A DNA stretch of 54,907 nt from Parachlorella kessleri (GCA_001598975.1 BBXU01000984.1:1-54907); one strand, 5' to 3'; positions 1 to 12,796 are shown, numbered from the stretch's first letter. Numbers and translations: made by a program. The notes: generated from the sequence alone by a model not told the origin.

Positions 1-3000
1 CCCACGCACCCGTCATGACCCAGCGCCGCTCAGCGTGCAGGGCGGCCGCCATCTGCAGCTTGTTGGTCATGGACAGCCCGCCAATCTTGTGGCCCTCGTC
101 CAGGATCACGCGCAGCCAGTGCACCTGCAGGACGGGCACAGCACAGGGGAGCCAAGGATCCCGGGGACATGCTTATGCATCCTTTCCCCCAACTGCACCT
201 CACTCAGTTCCCTTGCGAATCGGCCCCCACGCACTCAACCATCTCCTAGCCACCTGCGGCCACTTGTATCACGCACCCAGCACCCTCCACCTCCACATGT
301 GGTCGGGCACATGGATGTGCATATGCCCTGCACCGCGCAGCGCAGCCTGCCCACCTCTTGCGTGTCGCTCACCCCAGCAGCACCCAGCACAGTCGCAGGC
401 TCAGCGGCCATGACAGCCACACGCAGCACGCTTAGCAGCACGCGCCCCCACCTGCATGAGGGGGCTGCAGGCGATGGGGTGCCGGGCGTCCCACTTGTGC
501 GACATGTAGTCAAAGGTAGTAATCACTATGTCACAGTCCCAGGCCAGCTCCCAGGGGGTGCGGGGGTCGCCAGCGTCGCCATAGGGGCTGCCTGCAGCAG
601 GACTGACAGCCCTCTCAGGTGTCGGGAGCCAGGTGAGAAGCACTGCTGCTAAGACCACAAGACGGATGCTGTCTTCATAGCAGGACGTTGGGATGGGGGT
701 TACCCAGGCCGCAGGGCCCACCTCAAGCAGACCAGCACCAGCTGCAATGCATCGGACATCTCAGGCCAGTTATAACAGCCTCCAGCTGTTCCATGCGTGC
801 GGACCTTGCCACAATCTAGCCACCCCCATCCGCCCAAAAGCATGCCTAGACCCTACGGCGGCAATCCCTGACAGCAGGGGGCTCTGCAGAGCCCAACCCA
901 CCGTCAGACGCCACGACCGCCACTTGCAACGCGTGGCGCTGCACGTGCATGTCCAATTGGTGTAGCCAGTGGTCGATAAGCTCAGGGGTGACTACCACCA
1001 GGGTGGCGGACGACAGGTAGATGCGGTGCACGGACTCCTCGGGACCTGCACAGCATGCACAGCATGAGGAGGGCAGGCGGGTGGCTAGCCCTGCTCTGAC
1101 GCACCAGGTAGGGGGTTAGGGCTCGGCACATGTGCATGTGTTGCAGGTCCATGTTGCATGCTTGTTCCTGCCTGCGTGGTGGTGGTGCTCAGGGAGCCTT
1201 GCAAGGTTGAGGACGGCAATCTATTGAGATGCTCTACCTCCCCACGCCCTCAAAGCAAGGACCATGGTCTACACCACATTACAGCACAAGAGCAACATGC
1301 GCGCCTTGCCATGCGCAGCATGGCATGGGCTTGTCGCGCACCTGCCCCCAGCGCCAGCTGCAGGGCCTTGACGTCCAAGCGCAGGAAGCGGAACTTGGGC
1401 TCCTGCCGCCAGCTGAACCAATCGTGCTTGCCGGCCCCCTTGCCGCCGGGCAGCTGGGGCCTGCAGGCGTGGGAGCAGCAGGACGGGCGCTGGTTGGTTG
1501 CTTGTGGGTGGGCGGGCACAGCTGACGAGGGTTCCGCACAAGTCTGGGGTTGGTGGTAGTGCAGCAGGAGTACAGGCTTACCACGCAGGCTGTCAGTCAC
1601 AGGCGCCCGCTGCTCCCGATGCGCCACCATAGGCTCTTCTAGGGACTTCCACCCTTGACGGGCTTCAGGCCCCCACTGCCTATGCACTGCTGCCCCATCG
1701 GATGAGTAGCAAGACTTGAGATCTATCTTGCTCACCTGCTGCCTTTATTGTCTGCTGCCTGCTGGGCCCTTCTCCGCTTGGCGCCGGGCTTGGCTTTCAC
1801 GGGGCCCAGCCCTCCTAGCTGTAGCAGCACCTCTCCATAGCCTGCCACGCTGCGCTGCTCACGAGGGATGGTGAACCCCTTCAGCAGCACCTGCACACAC
1901 AACAGCAGCCGTCCATATTATGACATAGTGGGGGAGCGTCCTCTAGCACCTTGGGTACCAGTGAGGACAAAAAGCACCAAATGAGTGTCAGATCCAGTAA
2001 CTTGGCTGGGAGCTCTAGCTCCCCAGGCCTGATTAGAATATTTGTAAGGCCACAGCTATCTAGCTCATGTGCTTGCAACCCCATGCCAGAGTGCGAAGGC
2101 TTTTGTGACCGGCTGAATGCCGCCCTACCGGACAGCCAGACACCAGCCCCCACCAAGACAGACCCATCAAGAGGTGCATCCAACAGCGCCTCCCAGCACC
2201 TTGCAGAGCGCAAGACTTGCAGTGAGGGTTTCAAGTTCTCCAGGGCCGGCTGACCCGGGTTAGCTCACCTCAGGAGACTGCTTGGCCAGCCACCTAAGTG
2301 CAGAGGCGGAGTTCTTGGCTAGCCCCGGGTGCTTAGCCAGCAGGGACCGGTAGTACTCAACATTGTCCTCGGTGCCGCCTTCCCCGCTGTCGGCACTCAG
2401 CCACCTGCAGCTCAGGAGGATATCAGTTGATAACCCCCAGGACAAAAGCACAGCCATTAAACATGTGCCACGTCGCACAAGAGTGCCCTAAGTGAACCGT
2501 GCTCATGCCAGGGGCAGCGCGGCACGGCCGACAGCAGCCCTTGGGCCGGTCAGGCATGTGCAGCGCTCTGGTCAGGTGATGACATGGACAGTCAGCACAA
2601 CACATCGCAACTGGCCCCAGGCCTGCCTGCAGCTGCCACCTTTTGTGCCGCTGCAAGACCCTCGCCAACCAGAAGCTCTAGGTCTGGATGGTTGGGTACC
2701 ACAGCACAGCACAGTACAGCACAGCACAGCAGCAGGAATTTGATAGATACCACACCCCGCTCACCCAGGGCAGGAGAACGTTACAGTCTTCTCGTCTTCT
2801 GGGTCCTGGGGGTCGCGGCAAGTGCGCCAGAAGACTTCCGGCAGCGCCTGCAGCATGCCGCAGAACCACTCTCCCTCCGGCACCTGCACCAGGGCGGCCA
2901 CTGATGGCAGAGGTTGGCACACGGCCTCCTGTGGCTTTGAGAACCATTAACACAAATGACAGCAGGCATCCCACAGGGACCGCAAACTTTTTCAGCATCC

Positions 3001-6000
3001 AGCATGATGTCAAGATAGCACTAACACAGCGTCAGCCCTGTCCTAACCCCGCAGGAATCGTTGGTACACCCATCCATGAAACATGACGACCATTCTGTGT
3101 GGCTGCAGTACATAGGGCAGCATGACTCACCGGGTAGTCAAGCGGCACCTTACGCCAGGTTCTACACAAGTGGCATTCCACCCACAGGCTGCCACCAGAG
3201 AGGCCCCCGGACTCTTCGCTGCTGCCACCCTCCTGCCCAGAATTGCCCTGCGCTGCCTGACCGCTTCCATGCGAGTCTCCCTGTGAGGTAGCTGCCATGC
3301 TGGGCACGACGGGGGTGCTGAGGGGGACATGCAGGTCAGCAGGCACAGCTGCCCCTTTGCTTGACCCATTCAGCCAGGCACCCTGCCGGGGCCGCTTGGC
3401 TGGTGGCAGCAGCGGCTGGCTGGCATGGGCATCGGCGTCGCCACTGCCGCCGCCATTCTCCCTCTGTGCCTCGCTTCCAGCACCCATGCCCTCCAACCCC
3501 TGGTCCTGGCTGCTGCCGCCAGCAGCATCCACACCAGCAGCGCCCAGCCCTGCAAGCGCGCCTTGAGAGCCGCTCCCCCCCAGCGCTGCGCTGCTGCTGC
3601 GCGTGCGCCGCATGCTGCCGCTGCCGCCGCCCGCTGCGCCACCGCCGCCGCTCCTTACAGCCTGCAGGGTGGCTGCGCTGCTGGCAGCCGCCTCAGACAG
3701 CAGCCAGTAGCCCCGGGGTGGTTGCCGTCTGAGGCGTCGCCCTGACATTCCTGGCTGCAACCCAGATACCGAGGGATCCGGGAGATCTGCCCGCTGGATC
3801 CACACCGTGCCGGGAGGGGCGGCAGGGAGCAGGCCCTGTGTCTTGAGGATGAGCGCAGCGGCAGTGATGGTCTTGCCCAAGCCCTGCAACAGCAAGCGCC
3901 AAGATTGCCAACCCAGTGACAGCGCTACCAAGTAAGCCACAAGTAGCCGTCAGGCGCGTAGCACTACCTATCTATTGTTCCCAGAGACTTGCCAGCCCAT
4001 GTCACTCCACCTGAGCAGAGCGCCCACATTCACAACAAGACGGACTGCTGTCGCGACAACCGTGAGCTTGCAGCATAGCCTGCTCCGCCGGTGGCAGCAT
4101 GGCAGCTGCCATACCGGCTCATCACAAAAGAGGCCCCCTCGGAAGTCCAAGGCCGCCGGGGGCTCCTCCACACATATGTCGCCGCTGGCAGTGTTGCCCC
4201 ACAGGGGCAGCCAAGCAGCCGTGGGGTCGGGCACCCACTCCCGCCCGTCACTGGCCCTTAGCGTGGTGCTGCCCAGGCGTGCTGCGCTGAGCTGGCGGAC
4301 CAGGGGGTGGGGTATCCGGGACGGAACCCCCTCCCGCTGCAGCATCCACCGCACAGCTGCCCTCTGCAAGGACCGGGCAAGAGCCACTAGTCACTGTTTG
4401 GTCAGGGTGTGGTCATTGTTTGGTCAGGGAGGCGACGTCGTCAGGCAGGTGCTGAGTGCGGTCCGCAACTTATAAACAGACTCAAGCCAAGAGCAGCCGG
4501 TACGCGATGTAGCAGGCACCCTGCAGGCCAGCACCCAATCGAGCGTGCTGGTAGCACATGCTGCTAGCCTCTTCCCGCCCACCTGGTGAGGGAACAGGGA
4601 GAGTTTGAGGCCAGGAGGCACGTCAACTGCTGCTGCCCGCAGGTGCCTGCGGCACAGGGCGTGAAGCTGCGCTTCAGATATCTGGGTGCCTGTTTGCCTG
4701 TCTAACCCTGATGAACTGGTGACGCGCATGACTGCTGGGTTGGGCGCAGCTGCTTACCGCTCTTACCCAGCGCCCCCAGCCAATGGACGCCAGGTTACTG
4801 CTGGCTCCATGCCCTTGCTAGCACAACCAGCCATTGTGCATGGTTCGCCTCACTAAGCGCAGCCGATTAGCCTCCTAGACCCAATCTACTTCCCGGGCCT
4901 TACAACTCCCTCCAACCCCGTCCCTCACGACAAACCCCCACCCACCCACGCACCACAACCACACACGCACACACCCTCCCCTGCCCCCTTACACCTACAC
5001 AGCTCACCTGCAGCTGGACGCCACCTGGACCAGGCTGGGCCCATCCAGCTTGCTCAGCACGCGCAGCAGCACATCATGGGTCAGGTCCGCCAGCAGGCTG
5101 GGCCGTCCGGGGTACGCCCTCACCACAGGCGGCAGCTCCGGCTCCCTCATACGCGCCGGCAGGGCAGCAAAGCAGGCTGCCAGGCTGCAGGCAGAGGGAG
5201 GGAACGAGGAGGGGAGGGGGGCTGAGGGCATCCCTGCCGGGGCCTATGCGCAAGAGGGTCCAACATGAGCGGCTGATAACCCCCCTGCCGTACTCGTCCC
5301 TTGAATGGCACCTGTGAGATCTTGCAAAGAAATACTGGGCCTACTGCGCACATGCTCTGCTAGTGGAGAAGTTGATCAGTGTGCGCCCGTGTTGCAACAA
5401 AACTTGTACCTGAAGGGGTCCCCAGCAGCAGTAGCAGCAGCAGCAGCGCCATCCCCCAAGGCTGGCCGCTCGCCCTGCCCGGTCGCGGCAGCCAAGCACT
5501 GCACGTAGCTTGTGTCAAAGGCTCCGCCCCGCCCTGGCAGGCCCTCCAGAGCTTTGGGGGCCAGGGGCTGCAGGTGGGCCAGCACCAGGGCGGCGCCAGG
5601 TGAGCGTCGCCAGGTGTGCCCAGCCTGCCACAGCCTGCACGGAGAGCCAGCCCTGGAACCACCTTCAGGAGCATCACGTCACCTGATGGCTGAGTTTGCA
5701 ACCGGGCGCAGACGAAGTGCCTCGCGTGGGCAGAAGTTTGGCCCTGGGGTGCATGTGTCAGCAGAACCACTCCCCCAACCACCCAATGGTGCTGAGGAGC
5801 TTCGGAGATGTGATATGATACTGCGCGATGCAGGGGGTAAAAAAGGGGCACTGATGTAATTACATCATTAAAGCATCTGCCATGTGCGTACCAGTCAGGG
5901 AGGCACACATCCAATGCAAGCTCCTGTTTGCCGTCAGCCGTCACCACAAAGTGGCCATGGCACCTCACGCCGCATAAAGCTACCTGCAGGCCAGCGTTGG

Positions 6001-6484
6001 TGTCTTGGCAGAACAACACCCAGGGACACTACTTGCATTGAGCTTTGCAGCACAGCCCCTCTCTGTTAGCACTACCTGCCACTTCTCCCAAAAGCAAGTG
6101 GGACGCAAGGGTATCAAGCTATGCGCTACGCACGCAACCTGAGCAACTGAAGGAGCAGACGCAAGACCCGCCACACAGTAGAGCAGTTGGCATTTCAAGC
6201 AGTCCTCACCAACTTGCAGACTGCCTCTAGCAGCCTGTTATCCCTCAGCTCTTTGAGCCCATTGCCCCTGCAGAAACACCAGTGGCTTTGAAGCCCTCAG
6301 AGCCCTTCTATGCACCCAGGAGCATCCAACTCAAGACAGTTGTAAGGGTGTAGCAATCTCTTGTGACTCACAGTGAACCTGCCTGAGGCAAGGAGCAGTT
6401 CTTCCCTTGCAAGTAGAACACGCCCCCTTCGCTGCCTTCGACATGCGAGATGGTGGGGAAGCTCAGCCTTCCCACCAGTGCCAT
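1..6484 (-). CDS. F-box / SNF2 helicase / CW zinc-finger protein (3' end outside window)
   Basis: Plant-type SNF2 ATPase carrying an F-box and a CW zinc finger, resembling Arabidopsis At3g54460. Exons (minus): 6484-6372, 6267-6210, 5983-5892, 5634-5410, 5184-5008, 4697-4583, 4363-4115, 3883-3131, 2883-2765, 2404-2269, 1890-1736, 1460-1342, 1045-902, 591-452, 124-1. All phases agree, giving about 906 residues before the edge. The F-box (LADLTHDVLLRVLSKLDG) is in exon 5. The helicase core starts at LSLFPHQ, with Walker A DEPGLGKT split across exons 7/8 and the Walker B variant DEGH in the last visible exon. The CW finger (WVECHLCRTWRK, then EWFC and C) lies inside the core after a roughly 190-residue Gly/Ser/Ala-rich insert. 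By family it is probably a nuclear chromatin remodeller or ubiquitin-ligase subunit; substrates are unknown. The start ATG is the first in frame with exon 1. Confidence 0.88.
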
Positions 6485-6663
6485 AATACCCTGTCGAAGG
6501 GTTACATGCCTGAATTCGTTGGACAGTCGTTGGTGATGAATTTGGTGACATGCAGCGCTTGAACGAAAGGGTATCCAAGGTACTGTTCAGATACCCCTGC
6601 ACTAGTCGGCTTTGGCACTGCCTGCGTGAATGCTTTAACAATATCTGAGCTACATCCGACCAA

Positions 6664-6669
6664 TATAAA
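6664..6669 (+). promoter_or_regulatory. Possible TATA box of the LIKE-COV gene
   Basis: TATAAA lies 50 nt upstream of the ATG at 6720, just after a CCAAT-like stretch. It sits in the 235-bp gap shared with the divergent F-box/SNF2 gene. The position is plausible for a short 5' UTR, but no transcript start is known. Confidence 0.35.
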
Positions 6670-6719
6670 CCCTTCCTCTTCACATAAGTAACTCAACGCT
6701 GGCCCGGTTGCGACACGAC

Positions 6720-9394
6720 ATGCTCCCTGTGAGCTCCCCGAAAGCTGGGCAGGGGACACCGACCAGCTCTAGCAACAGACTAGCAGCCGTGGGCTCCGGT
6801 GCCAGGCTCTCCATGTCATCTATAGAAATAGAAGAGGAGGACCTGCTGGGCAGTGATCGGCCCAGGCAGCAAGCCAGGATACGGAGAGCAGCTTCCACAC
6901 CACAGCAGGTAACACTGGTATTGATTTCCAGGCAGACAGGCCAGAAGAAAGCAGGCAGGGCTGGTGGCTCCCTGCTGTGGGTCCTTAACCAGAGCATTAC
7001 CTGGCCGTTGCCTCTCTGCAGGCAGCACAGTCCATTCTGTCTAGCTACGTTTCTAGGCGGTTCATGAGCGGCAGGTGAGCTGAAAACTTGTAAGCCTTGC
7101 AGTGCTGCTTGGGGCAGCCCAGGGTGCAATAGGAGTACTTCCTTGTGTTCTCCGACTGTCCTTTCGTGAGTGGTGGCAGGCAGTAAGCGAGCCATTGTAC
7201 TGCGGCACCATCGATACTCTCTCCCCGCACAAGTGCAGCCGCTACTCCGTTGTTTCTGATAGTTCCGTTGGGCATCAGGGGGTTCTTACTCTTGGGTAGA
7301 TGGGGTGTGTGTAACGGTCTGCCTTTAACAGTTGTGGCTGCTGCGTGCAGTGCCATCCTTTTGCCTATGGTTATAACGGTAAGTTGCCCCCTGGCAAGCC
7401 CCACCCACCAGTGCACGTGAGACATGCTGAAGCAATGTTTTTATGACGTGGCTATCAACTTCCAAACCTGCAGGTCTGGATAACATGGTGGTTCATAGAG
7501 TTCTTTGATTCCTTCTTCAGGTATGCTGTGAGGAGGACATGCACAGCGGCTTTCTTTTTAACCTGGTTGTCTGCCTGCTAGCGCTGTCACCTACAACTTA
7601 TCGCTCCCAGCCTCCGACTGCCTCTCTTTTGGACTGAATGCAGCCCTCTGTTTGAGTACCTATTTGGCTTCCACGTGTTTGGCTTGGGTTTCTTGACTTC
7701 CATGCTCTTCATCTTCTGCACGGGTAGGTAGCAGGCCAGGCTTCCGAAGCCGACCAATGCCCGTTCGACAGATATTGCGCCTGCTAAGCCACGTCAGATT
7801 TGCTCGTGCTCATGAGTGGTACGAGCAATGGCATCATGCTTCATCTGACGTCCTAGGTGCCTTGCACTTCTGATAGCGCAACAGACACAGAGGTGGCAAA
7901 GTGCAGATATGAAGAGGAATGCGGAGGCCAGATGCGTGGTCGGTGCAATTGCCGCGAGTTGCAGGGGTGTTCACATCCTCGTGGATAGGCAGCATCTTTG
8001 TGGGCATGGGCGAGTGGACAATACGCAAGCTGCCCCTGGTCAAGCACATCTACAACGCGGCCAAGCAGGTCTCGGCGGCGGTCTCCCCTAGCGATGGTGC
8101 CACCAACTCCTTCAGGCAAGCCTCCGTCACTGCAGCCTGCTTGGCAAGCTTTTGGGAGGCATGACCAGGCCTGTGCGGCCACCCTGGTCTGCAGCTGCTG
8201 TGTTGGAGGCCCCTCAGAGGAGTGTCACGCCTCTGTGATGCATACAGAAGTGGCAGGGAACAAGCCATTGCATCATAAACCAGGGCACCGCGACTGTGTC
8301 CCTGCGGAAGTGTTAGTGCCTGCGTGTGCGCATGCTTCCATGCTTCGCTCCCTCCTGCCTGGTCAACCCCTACCTGCTGCCCAGCGGTGAAGTGCAGGGA
8401 GTGTGTGATCATTCGACATCCTCGGGTTGGGGAGTATGCCTTTGGGTTCATCACGGGGCAAACCATTCTGCAGGTGGGGCAGTGAGGCAGGAGGCGAAGC
8501 TGGTAGCATGACTAGCATGCGACCCATGGTGCTGCAGGCACCTAGGGCAGGTTTTACTATAGTTTCGACGGATCAGCGCCCAATTTGCATGTGAAACCTT
8601 TCGGTTACTCTGCACTGTCCGCAATATGCACGTGCTAGAGTTGTTGGCTCTCAGAGATGGAGACCGAGGCAGCCCTGGCTTAGCCCGCAACAGCACTTCC
8701 GATCTTTCTTTCTTCGCGGTCTTAGTTGTGGTCAGTGGGGTGGCATCCCTCCATCTAATTGTGGTGTGTGAACCCTCCTCGCTGCAGACAGATGATGGAG
8801 AGCTTGAGCTGTTCTCTGTATATGTGCCAACAAATCATGTGTGAGTTGCCCCGATTGTGCTTCTCCCTCAGCTCTGGATGTCGCGGCATGCCTCCCTTCC
8901 AGGAATGTATGTTTGATTGCGGCAGGTAGTGTCAAAAGCTGCACAGCTGTCACTTGGTCTCCTGACCCGATTGGCAGAAGGCATCCTTGACGTGCCTGTC
9001 TCGTAGAGCCCACTTGCCGAGGGACTGGGCCAGCGCAGCAAGGTGCTCGCTGTTTGTAGCCTTGAGGTTCATGGTGGTTGCCTGCAGGTATGTTGGTGAC
9101 ATCTTCTTGTTAGGGGAGAAGGACATCATCCGGAGCACGTTATCTGTGCGAGAAGGGATAGGTGAGCCATGCTGCTCGTATAAACGTGTCCAATGCTTGG
9201 TGATAGCATGCTAGACTCCCTTGCTGCACTTGCTCTATGCTACCAAAGAGGCGAATGCCTCTGCCTGTCATTTTCGCGCATGCGTGCCACTACAAGTTGG
9301 AGTGAAGCAAAGCTCTGTGCCACCCCTGTGTGCAGAAATTGTGGTGTCTGTGGGCATGGCTGTGCCGCCGAGAATACTGCAGGTTAAGAAATGA
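6720..9394 (+). CDS. LIKE-COV (DUF502) membrane protein
   Basis: Ten exons: 6720-6908, 7022-7074, 7351-7378, 7474-7520, 7644-7723, 7965-8115, 8398-8473, 8788-8840, 9088-9161, 9336-9394. They total 810 nt, 269 aa, stop TGA. Motifs match the CONTINUOUS VASCULAR RING / LIKE-COV family along the whole length: ITWWFIEFFDSFF, VFGLGFLTSMLF, TSSWIGSIF, PLVKHIYNAAKQVS, IIRHPRVGEYAFGFITG, LFSVYVPTNHVYVGDIF, LSVREGIEIVVSVGM. Two hydrophobic segments (about residues 81-105 and 115-140) suggest two membrane spans. Plant relatives are endomembrane or plasma-membrane proteins that affect vascular patterning; the algal role is unknown. The ATG at 6720 is the first in frame, and residues 1-63 are poorly conserved and polar. 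Intron 6 uses a GC donor (GCAAGC at 8116). Confidence 0.95.
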
Positions 9395-9829
9395 GCGGGC
9401 CGATGGCCGTCAAATTCAGCAACGCATGCCAAGGGCAGCGAGCCCTCCCTCCCTCCCTCCCTTGAGTTGTTATGCAGCTGAAACAGGTTGTGCTGATGGT
9501 TGCCTGCTTGCTAGTTGTCAATGTCAGGGCTACGCCATTATAGTGCCTGCCGCTGGGACTGGTCCCTCTATCCGCCCCTGTTGCACCCTTCTATTCGAGC
9601 GGTGGAGACACAAAGCAAACATGTGAAAGCGTCTTGCAAACGACCTCATGGTCCCAGTGCCGAGGGGCAGCATGGAAAAAATGGTAAGCTAGTGTGGAGT
9701 CTTGCTGTTCTGTGTACATGTACCTCCAATATGAGGCAAGATAACAAGCAGACTTGCACGGGTTTTCAATTGCGCTCCTCACGAGCCTCTCAGCACCATT
9801 GATATCGGGTCCTACCTAACCAGTGAGAA

Positions 9830-9834
9830 TGTAA
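9830..9834 (+). terminator. TGTAA polyadenylation signal, LIKE-COV gene
   Basis: TGTAA is the usual green-algal polyadenylation motif. This one lies 436 nt past the stop. The assignment is by position only. Confidence 0.3.
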
Positions 9835-9980
9835 TCCCAAGTGCAGACCGCCAGCCCCAATGCTGCTGCCCAGTCTGCAACTGGCTACATCTTTTCCTAT
9901 GTGCCCGTCCTCCAGCGGAAATGCCACGAATGACCTCACTAGTACAAATCTGACGGCTGCGCAGCTATACAACATCAAGT

Positions 9981-10020
9981 GTACGCACCCTACCTCTCCT
10001 CCACTTGCATTGCCTGCCAC
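9981..10020 (-). repeat. Dispersed GGCAGG repeat, copy in convergent gap
   Basis: On the minus strand it starts GTGGCAGGCAATGCAAG, followed by a purine-rich tail with AGAGGTAGGG. It shares head and tail with the copies at 32225-32273, 44460-44584, 44978-45022 and 52213-52260. Confidence 0.55.
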
Positions 10021-10155
10021 ATAAACAAACAAATGCCTGAGACTGGCACGACGACCTGAAGCTGAAGGGATGCTCCGCGGGTGCTAAAGCCAGGATAACT
10101 ACGGTGGACCTGGTGGAGCTAACAGGTAGTAATACAAGCTGCCTTAAGTGTGGCG

Positions 10156-10390
10156 CTACCTCCTCCGTCGCTGCGGCACTCGCCCTGGCTGATGGATCTG
10201 AGCCGCTGCAGGCGCCGGCGCTGCCGCTGCAGGCGCTGCCGCACCTGCTTGCTGTCTTTGTGCATGCCGCCCTGGCATCTGCTGCTGCAGCTGCCGCTGC
10301 AACAAGTGCTGTTGCTGTTGTAACTGTAACAGCTGATTTAGCTGCCGCTGCATCAGCTGATGGTGCGGCTGCAACAACTGCTGATCTTGC

Positions 10391-10422
<32 letters not shown>

Positions 10423-12796
10423 GTGGTGGTGGTGGAGATGTTGCAGCTGGTGCTGCGGTTGCTGCGGCGGAGCCTGCCAGCGCTGCATCTGCCGCTCAAG
10501 CTCTCCAACCATTTCTTGAAGCCTCTGCATCGCATCGGGTGGGTTGCCAGCCTGAAGCCCAGGGGCAGCTCTGTGGGGCACTGCCACGCGTGGCGGGTGG
10601 GCAGGGCGAGGGGCAGCCGCGGCGGGCGGGGCGGCTGCCCACTGCTCGCGCTGTGACTTGCAGGTGCAGTAGTGATTCCTGTACAAAAGAAGCCCGGACT
10701 CTCAGATAGAAGGGCAGCATGGACAGTGTGGCAGCGGCAATAGCTGCCCACCGCACGCGCAAACGATTTCTGTGGAGGTTCTGCGCTCTAGACTGCAACA
10801 GCCCACACCGCGCTCGAACCACAAGCTCTAGATCCAACAGCTCCATTCCCCCAGGAACCCCAAGTGCGCACGTACCGCTCACTGAGTGTGTTGCCGCAGC
10901 CATAGCAGAAGGTGTGGTTGCACCGGCAGCGGATGAAGCTGCAGCCCATGATGCGCTCTACCATTTGCCCACATTTTGGGCACCGCCGCCAGTTCTCCTT
11001 GCCGGCCAGGGCCAGCAGCTCTGCGTCATCTAGGCCTCGCGCATGCGCTGGCAATGCCTGCAGTCCAGGAGCTTCTTTCTTGGTTGGGAATGGTGCACAT
11101 CATCACACCGGAAACCTACCAGTGCCACGCGGCAATGCCACACTTTTAGCAGTCCGCGCCCCAGATCAAAGGAGGATGTCTGTATGTTGTGAAAGCGGGG
11201 CCCTGCATTGTACCAAGGCATCCCAGCCTCCGCACTGGCCGATGTTGGCCAGCACCTCTTACGTACTTTACAGCCACTGTGCCTGTGCCACCCTACCACC
11301 AGTGTCGCACCTGGAACTGCTGGCAGGTGAGGCCGGCATGCCACATCACCCCACAGGCAGTGCAGATGGGCTTGCTGCAATGTGGGCAGTCCATAGGCGC
11401 ATCTGCTTGCTTGACGTCGGCTATCAGCAGCATGGAACACTTGGGATTGGGGCAGTACAGCTTGACATCAGCAACCGCTGCTTCAGCCTCCATCTGCACG
11501 GCATCTTCCGTCGCTTTCGAATGACATAGCCCATGTCCTGCCAAGCGCCGAATATGTAACGGCCACAATTTGACGGGTCATGCAGTGGTTTTCTACTTTG
11601 ACCTCACCATCCCAATGCGTTTGTGAATTTCCCGTGTGAACTGCACAGCACACCATCACACACAGCTGCCCACTGCAAGCATCACTTTGCATTGTCTGGC
11701 GATGACATCCGTACCTTGCCCAATACATCCTGCTCCTCTGGCGTCAAAACCAGGTTGCACTCTGCCTCGGAAATAGGTTTCTTACAGGTGGGCAGGGGGC
11801 AGCAAATAGGGTACACCCGCTCCTCGACCTTGCCTGAGACATACTCTCGCAGGCATTGGAGGCAGAAGGCATGACCACAGTCCCCTGCAGGGCGGCAGGA
11901 GCTGAAGAACTCACTATAACTGCCATAGTGAGAGCATAGCAAGCAGGAGTGTGCAGAAAGTTGGTGAGCCGTCCCACCAAGTACCAATGCCTTCATAACC
12001 CAGTGCTGGTGGCTGGCTCTAAAGCTAAAGACTCGACTGGCATGCCGGACAAATAAGCAGAGAATTGTACTTTACTTCTTCAACATTAGCGTACAGTTGA
12101 TGCACTCGCACTGGCCTCACCAAACGAGTGCATGAAAGGGGTTGCCACATCCTCAAAGCAGATGGTGCACTGCTGTGTTTCTGTCGCAGCAGCCTGCAAA
12201 CACAACAGCTGCCCATGATGTGTTTTGAAAGAAGCCGCCAACACCGTAACAATACGACAATCTCAATAGTTGCTTGCAATACTGTACACAGAAGCACTGG
12301 CGGCAGAAGAACATGTCACAGTTCCCCTCACCTCCGGTTCTTTCCTTTTCCCCAGCAAGCATTGCCCTTGCTGAGCCACAACTTCCTCAGCTGCTGCCGC
12401 CACCCCCACTTCATCAAGACTGCCCTGACTGTCAAGAATAACTAGAACCTCATCTCCGGTAAGAGCTGGCGCACGCCGGGGGCGTGCTCGCCGCCTGCCT
12501 GCTGCTGCTGCTGCTGCTGGGGAGCCTGCTGCTGCGCTTGCAGGGCTGCGAGCAGTATCTGGAAAGCCAGCGCTGGCAGCCCGCCTCCTGCTGGGCCGTG
12601 CTGCACCGTCATCTCCTGTTAGGTCGATGAATACGTTCCCTGAAGAGGCTCGCACCTGAGAAACAGCCATCAGTTCATCTCACAAGCTGGTGTCATCTGT
12701 TGCACATACTGTATCCATCTGTTCCCACGTTCTCCACGCAGTTGCCCTGACCTTTTTTGCTCGGGTTGCACCAGTCAGGTCGATGAGCTCTGCCAT
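10156..12796 (-). CDS. RBR-type E3 ubiquitin ligase with twin SIM-like motifs and a polyQ tail
   Basis: Exons (minus): 12796-12752, 12655-12332, 12193-12121, 11884-11715, 11493-11311, 11057-10876, 10678-10156. They total 1500 nt, 499 aa, stop TAG. RING1 begins QCTICFEDV and continues GDCGHAFCLQC; the IBR has YCPNPKCSML and MDCPHCSKPICTACG; RING2 has RRCPKCGQMVERIMGCSFIRC, with the expected catalytic Cys at residue 304 in the GCS motif. An RBR ligase takes ubiquitin from an E2 onto this cysteine. Two hydrophobic-acidic motifs, ELIDLTG (residues 3-9) and VFIDLTGDD (23-31), look like SUMO-interaction motifs. The C-terminal 100-odd residues are Gln/His-rich, encoded by a CAG tract near 10386-10430. 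The exon 5 acceptor lacks a pyrimidine tract and is the least certain junction. It shares a 457-bp promoter region with DHX15. Confidence 0.9.

Larger units (their letters stand above)
9395..10155. other. Tail-to-tail gap between LIKE-COV and RBR genes
   Basis: Contains no gene that I can support. A TGTAA at 9830-9834 could end the LIKE-COV transcript. A copy of the dispersed GGCAGG repeat lies at 9981-10020 on the minus strand. A CCCT run is at about 9445-9462. Confidence 0.6.

Noticed and set aside
2701..2735. ACAGC microsatellite in an intron of the F-box/SNF2 gene
   Set aside because: Simple slippage sequence with no sign of function.
10104..10709. 201-codon Ala-rich open frame on the plus strand
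   Set aside because: It is the antisense reading of the CAG/polyQ exon of the RBR gene.
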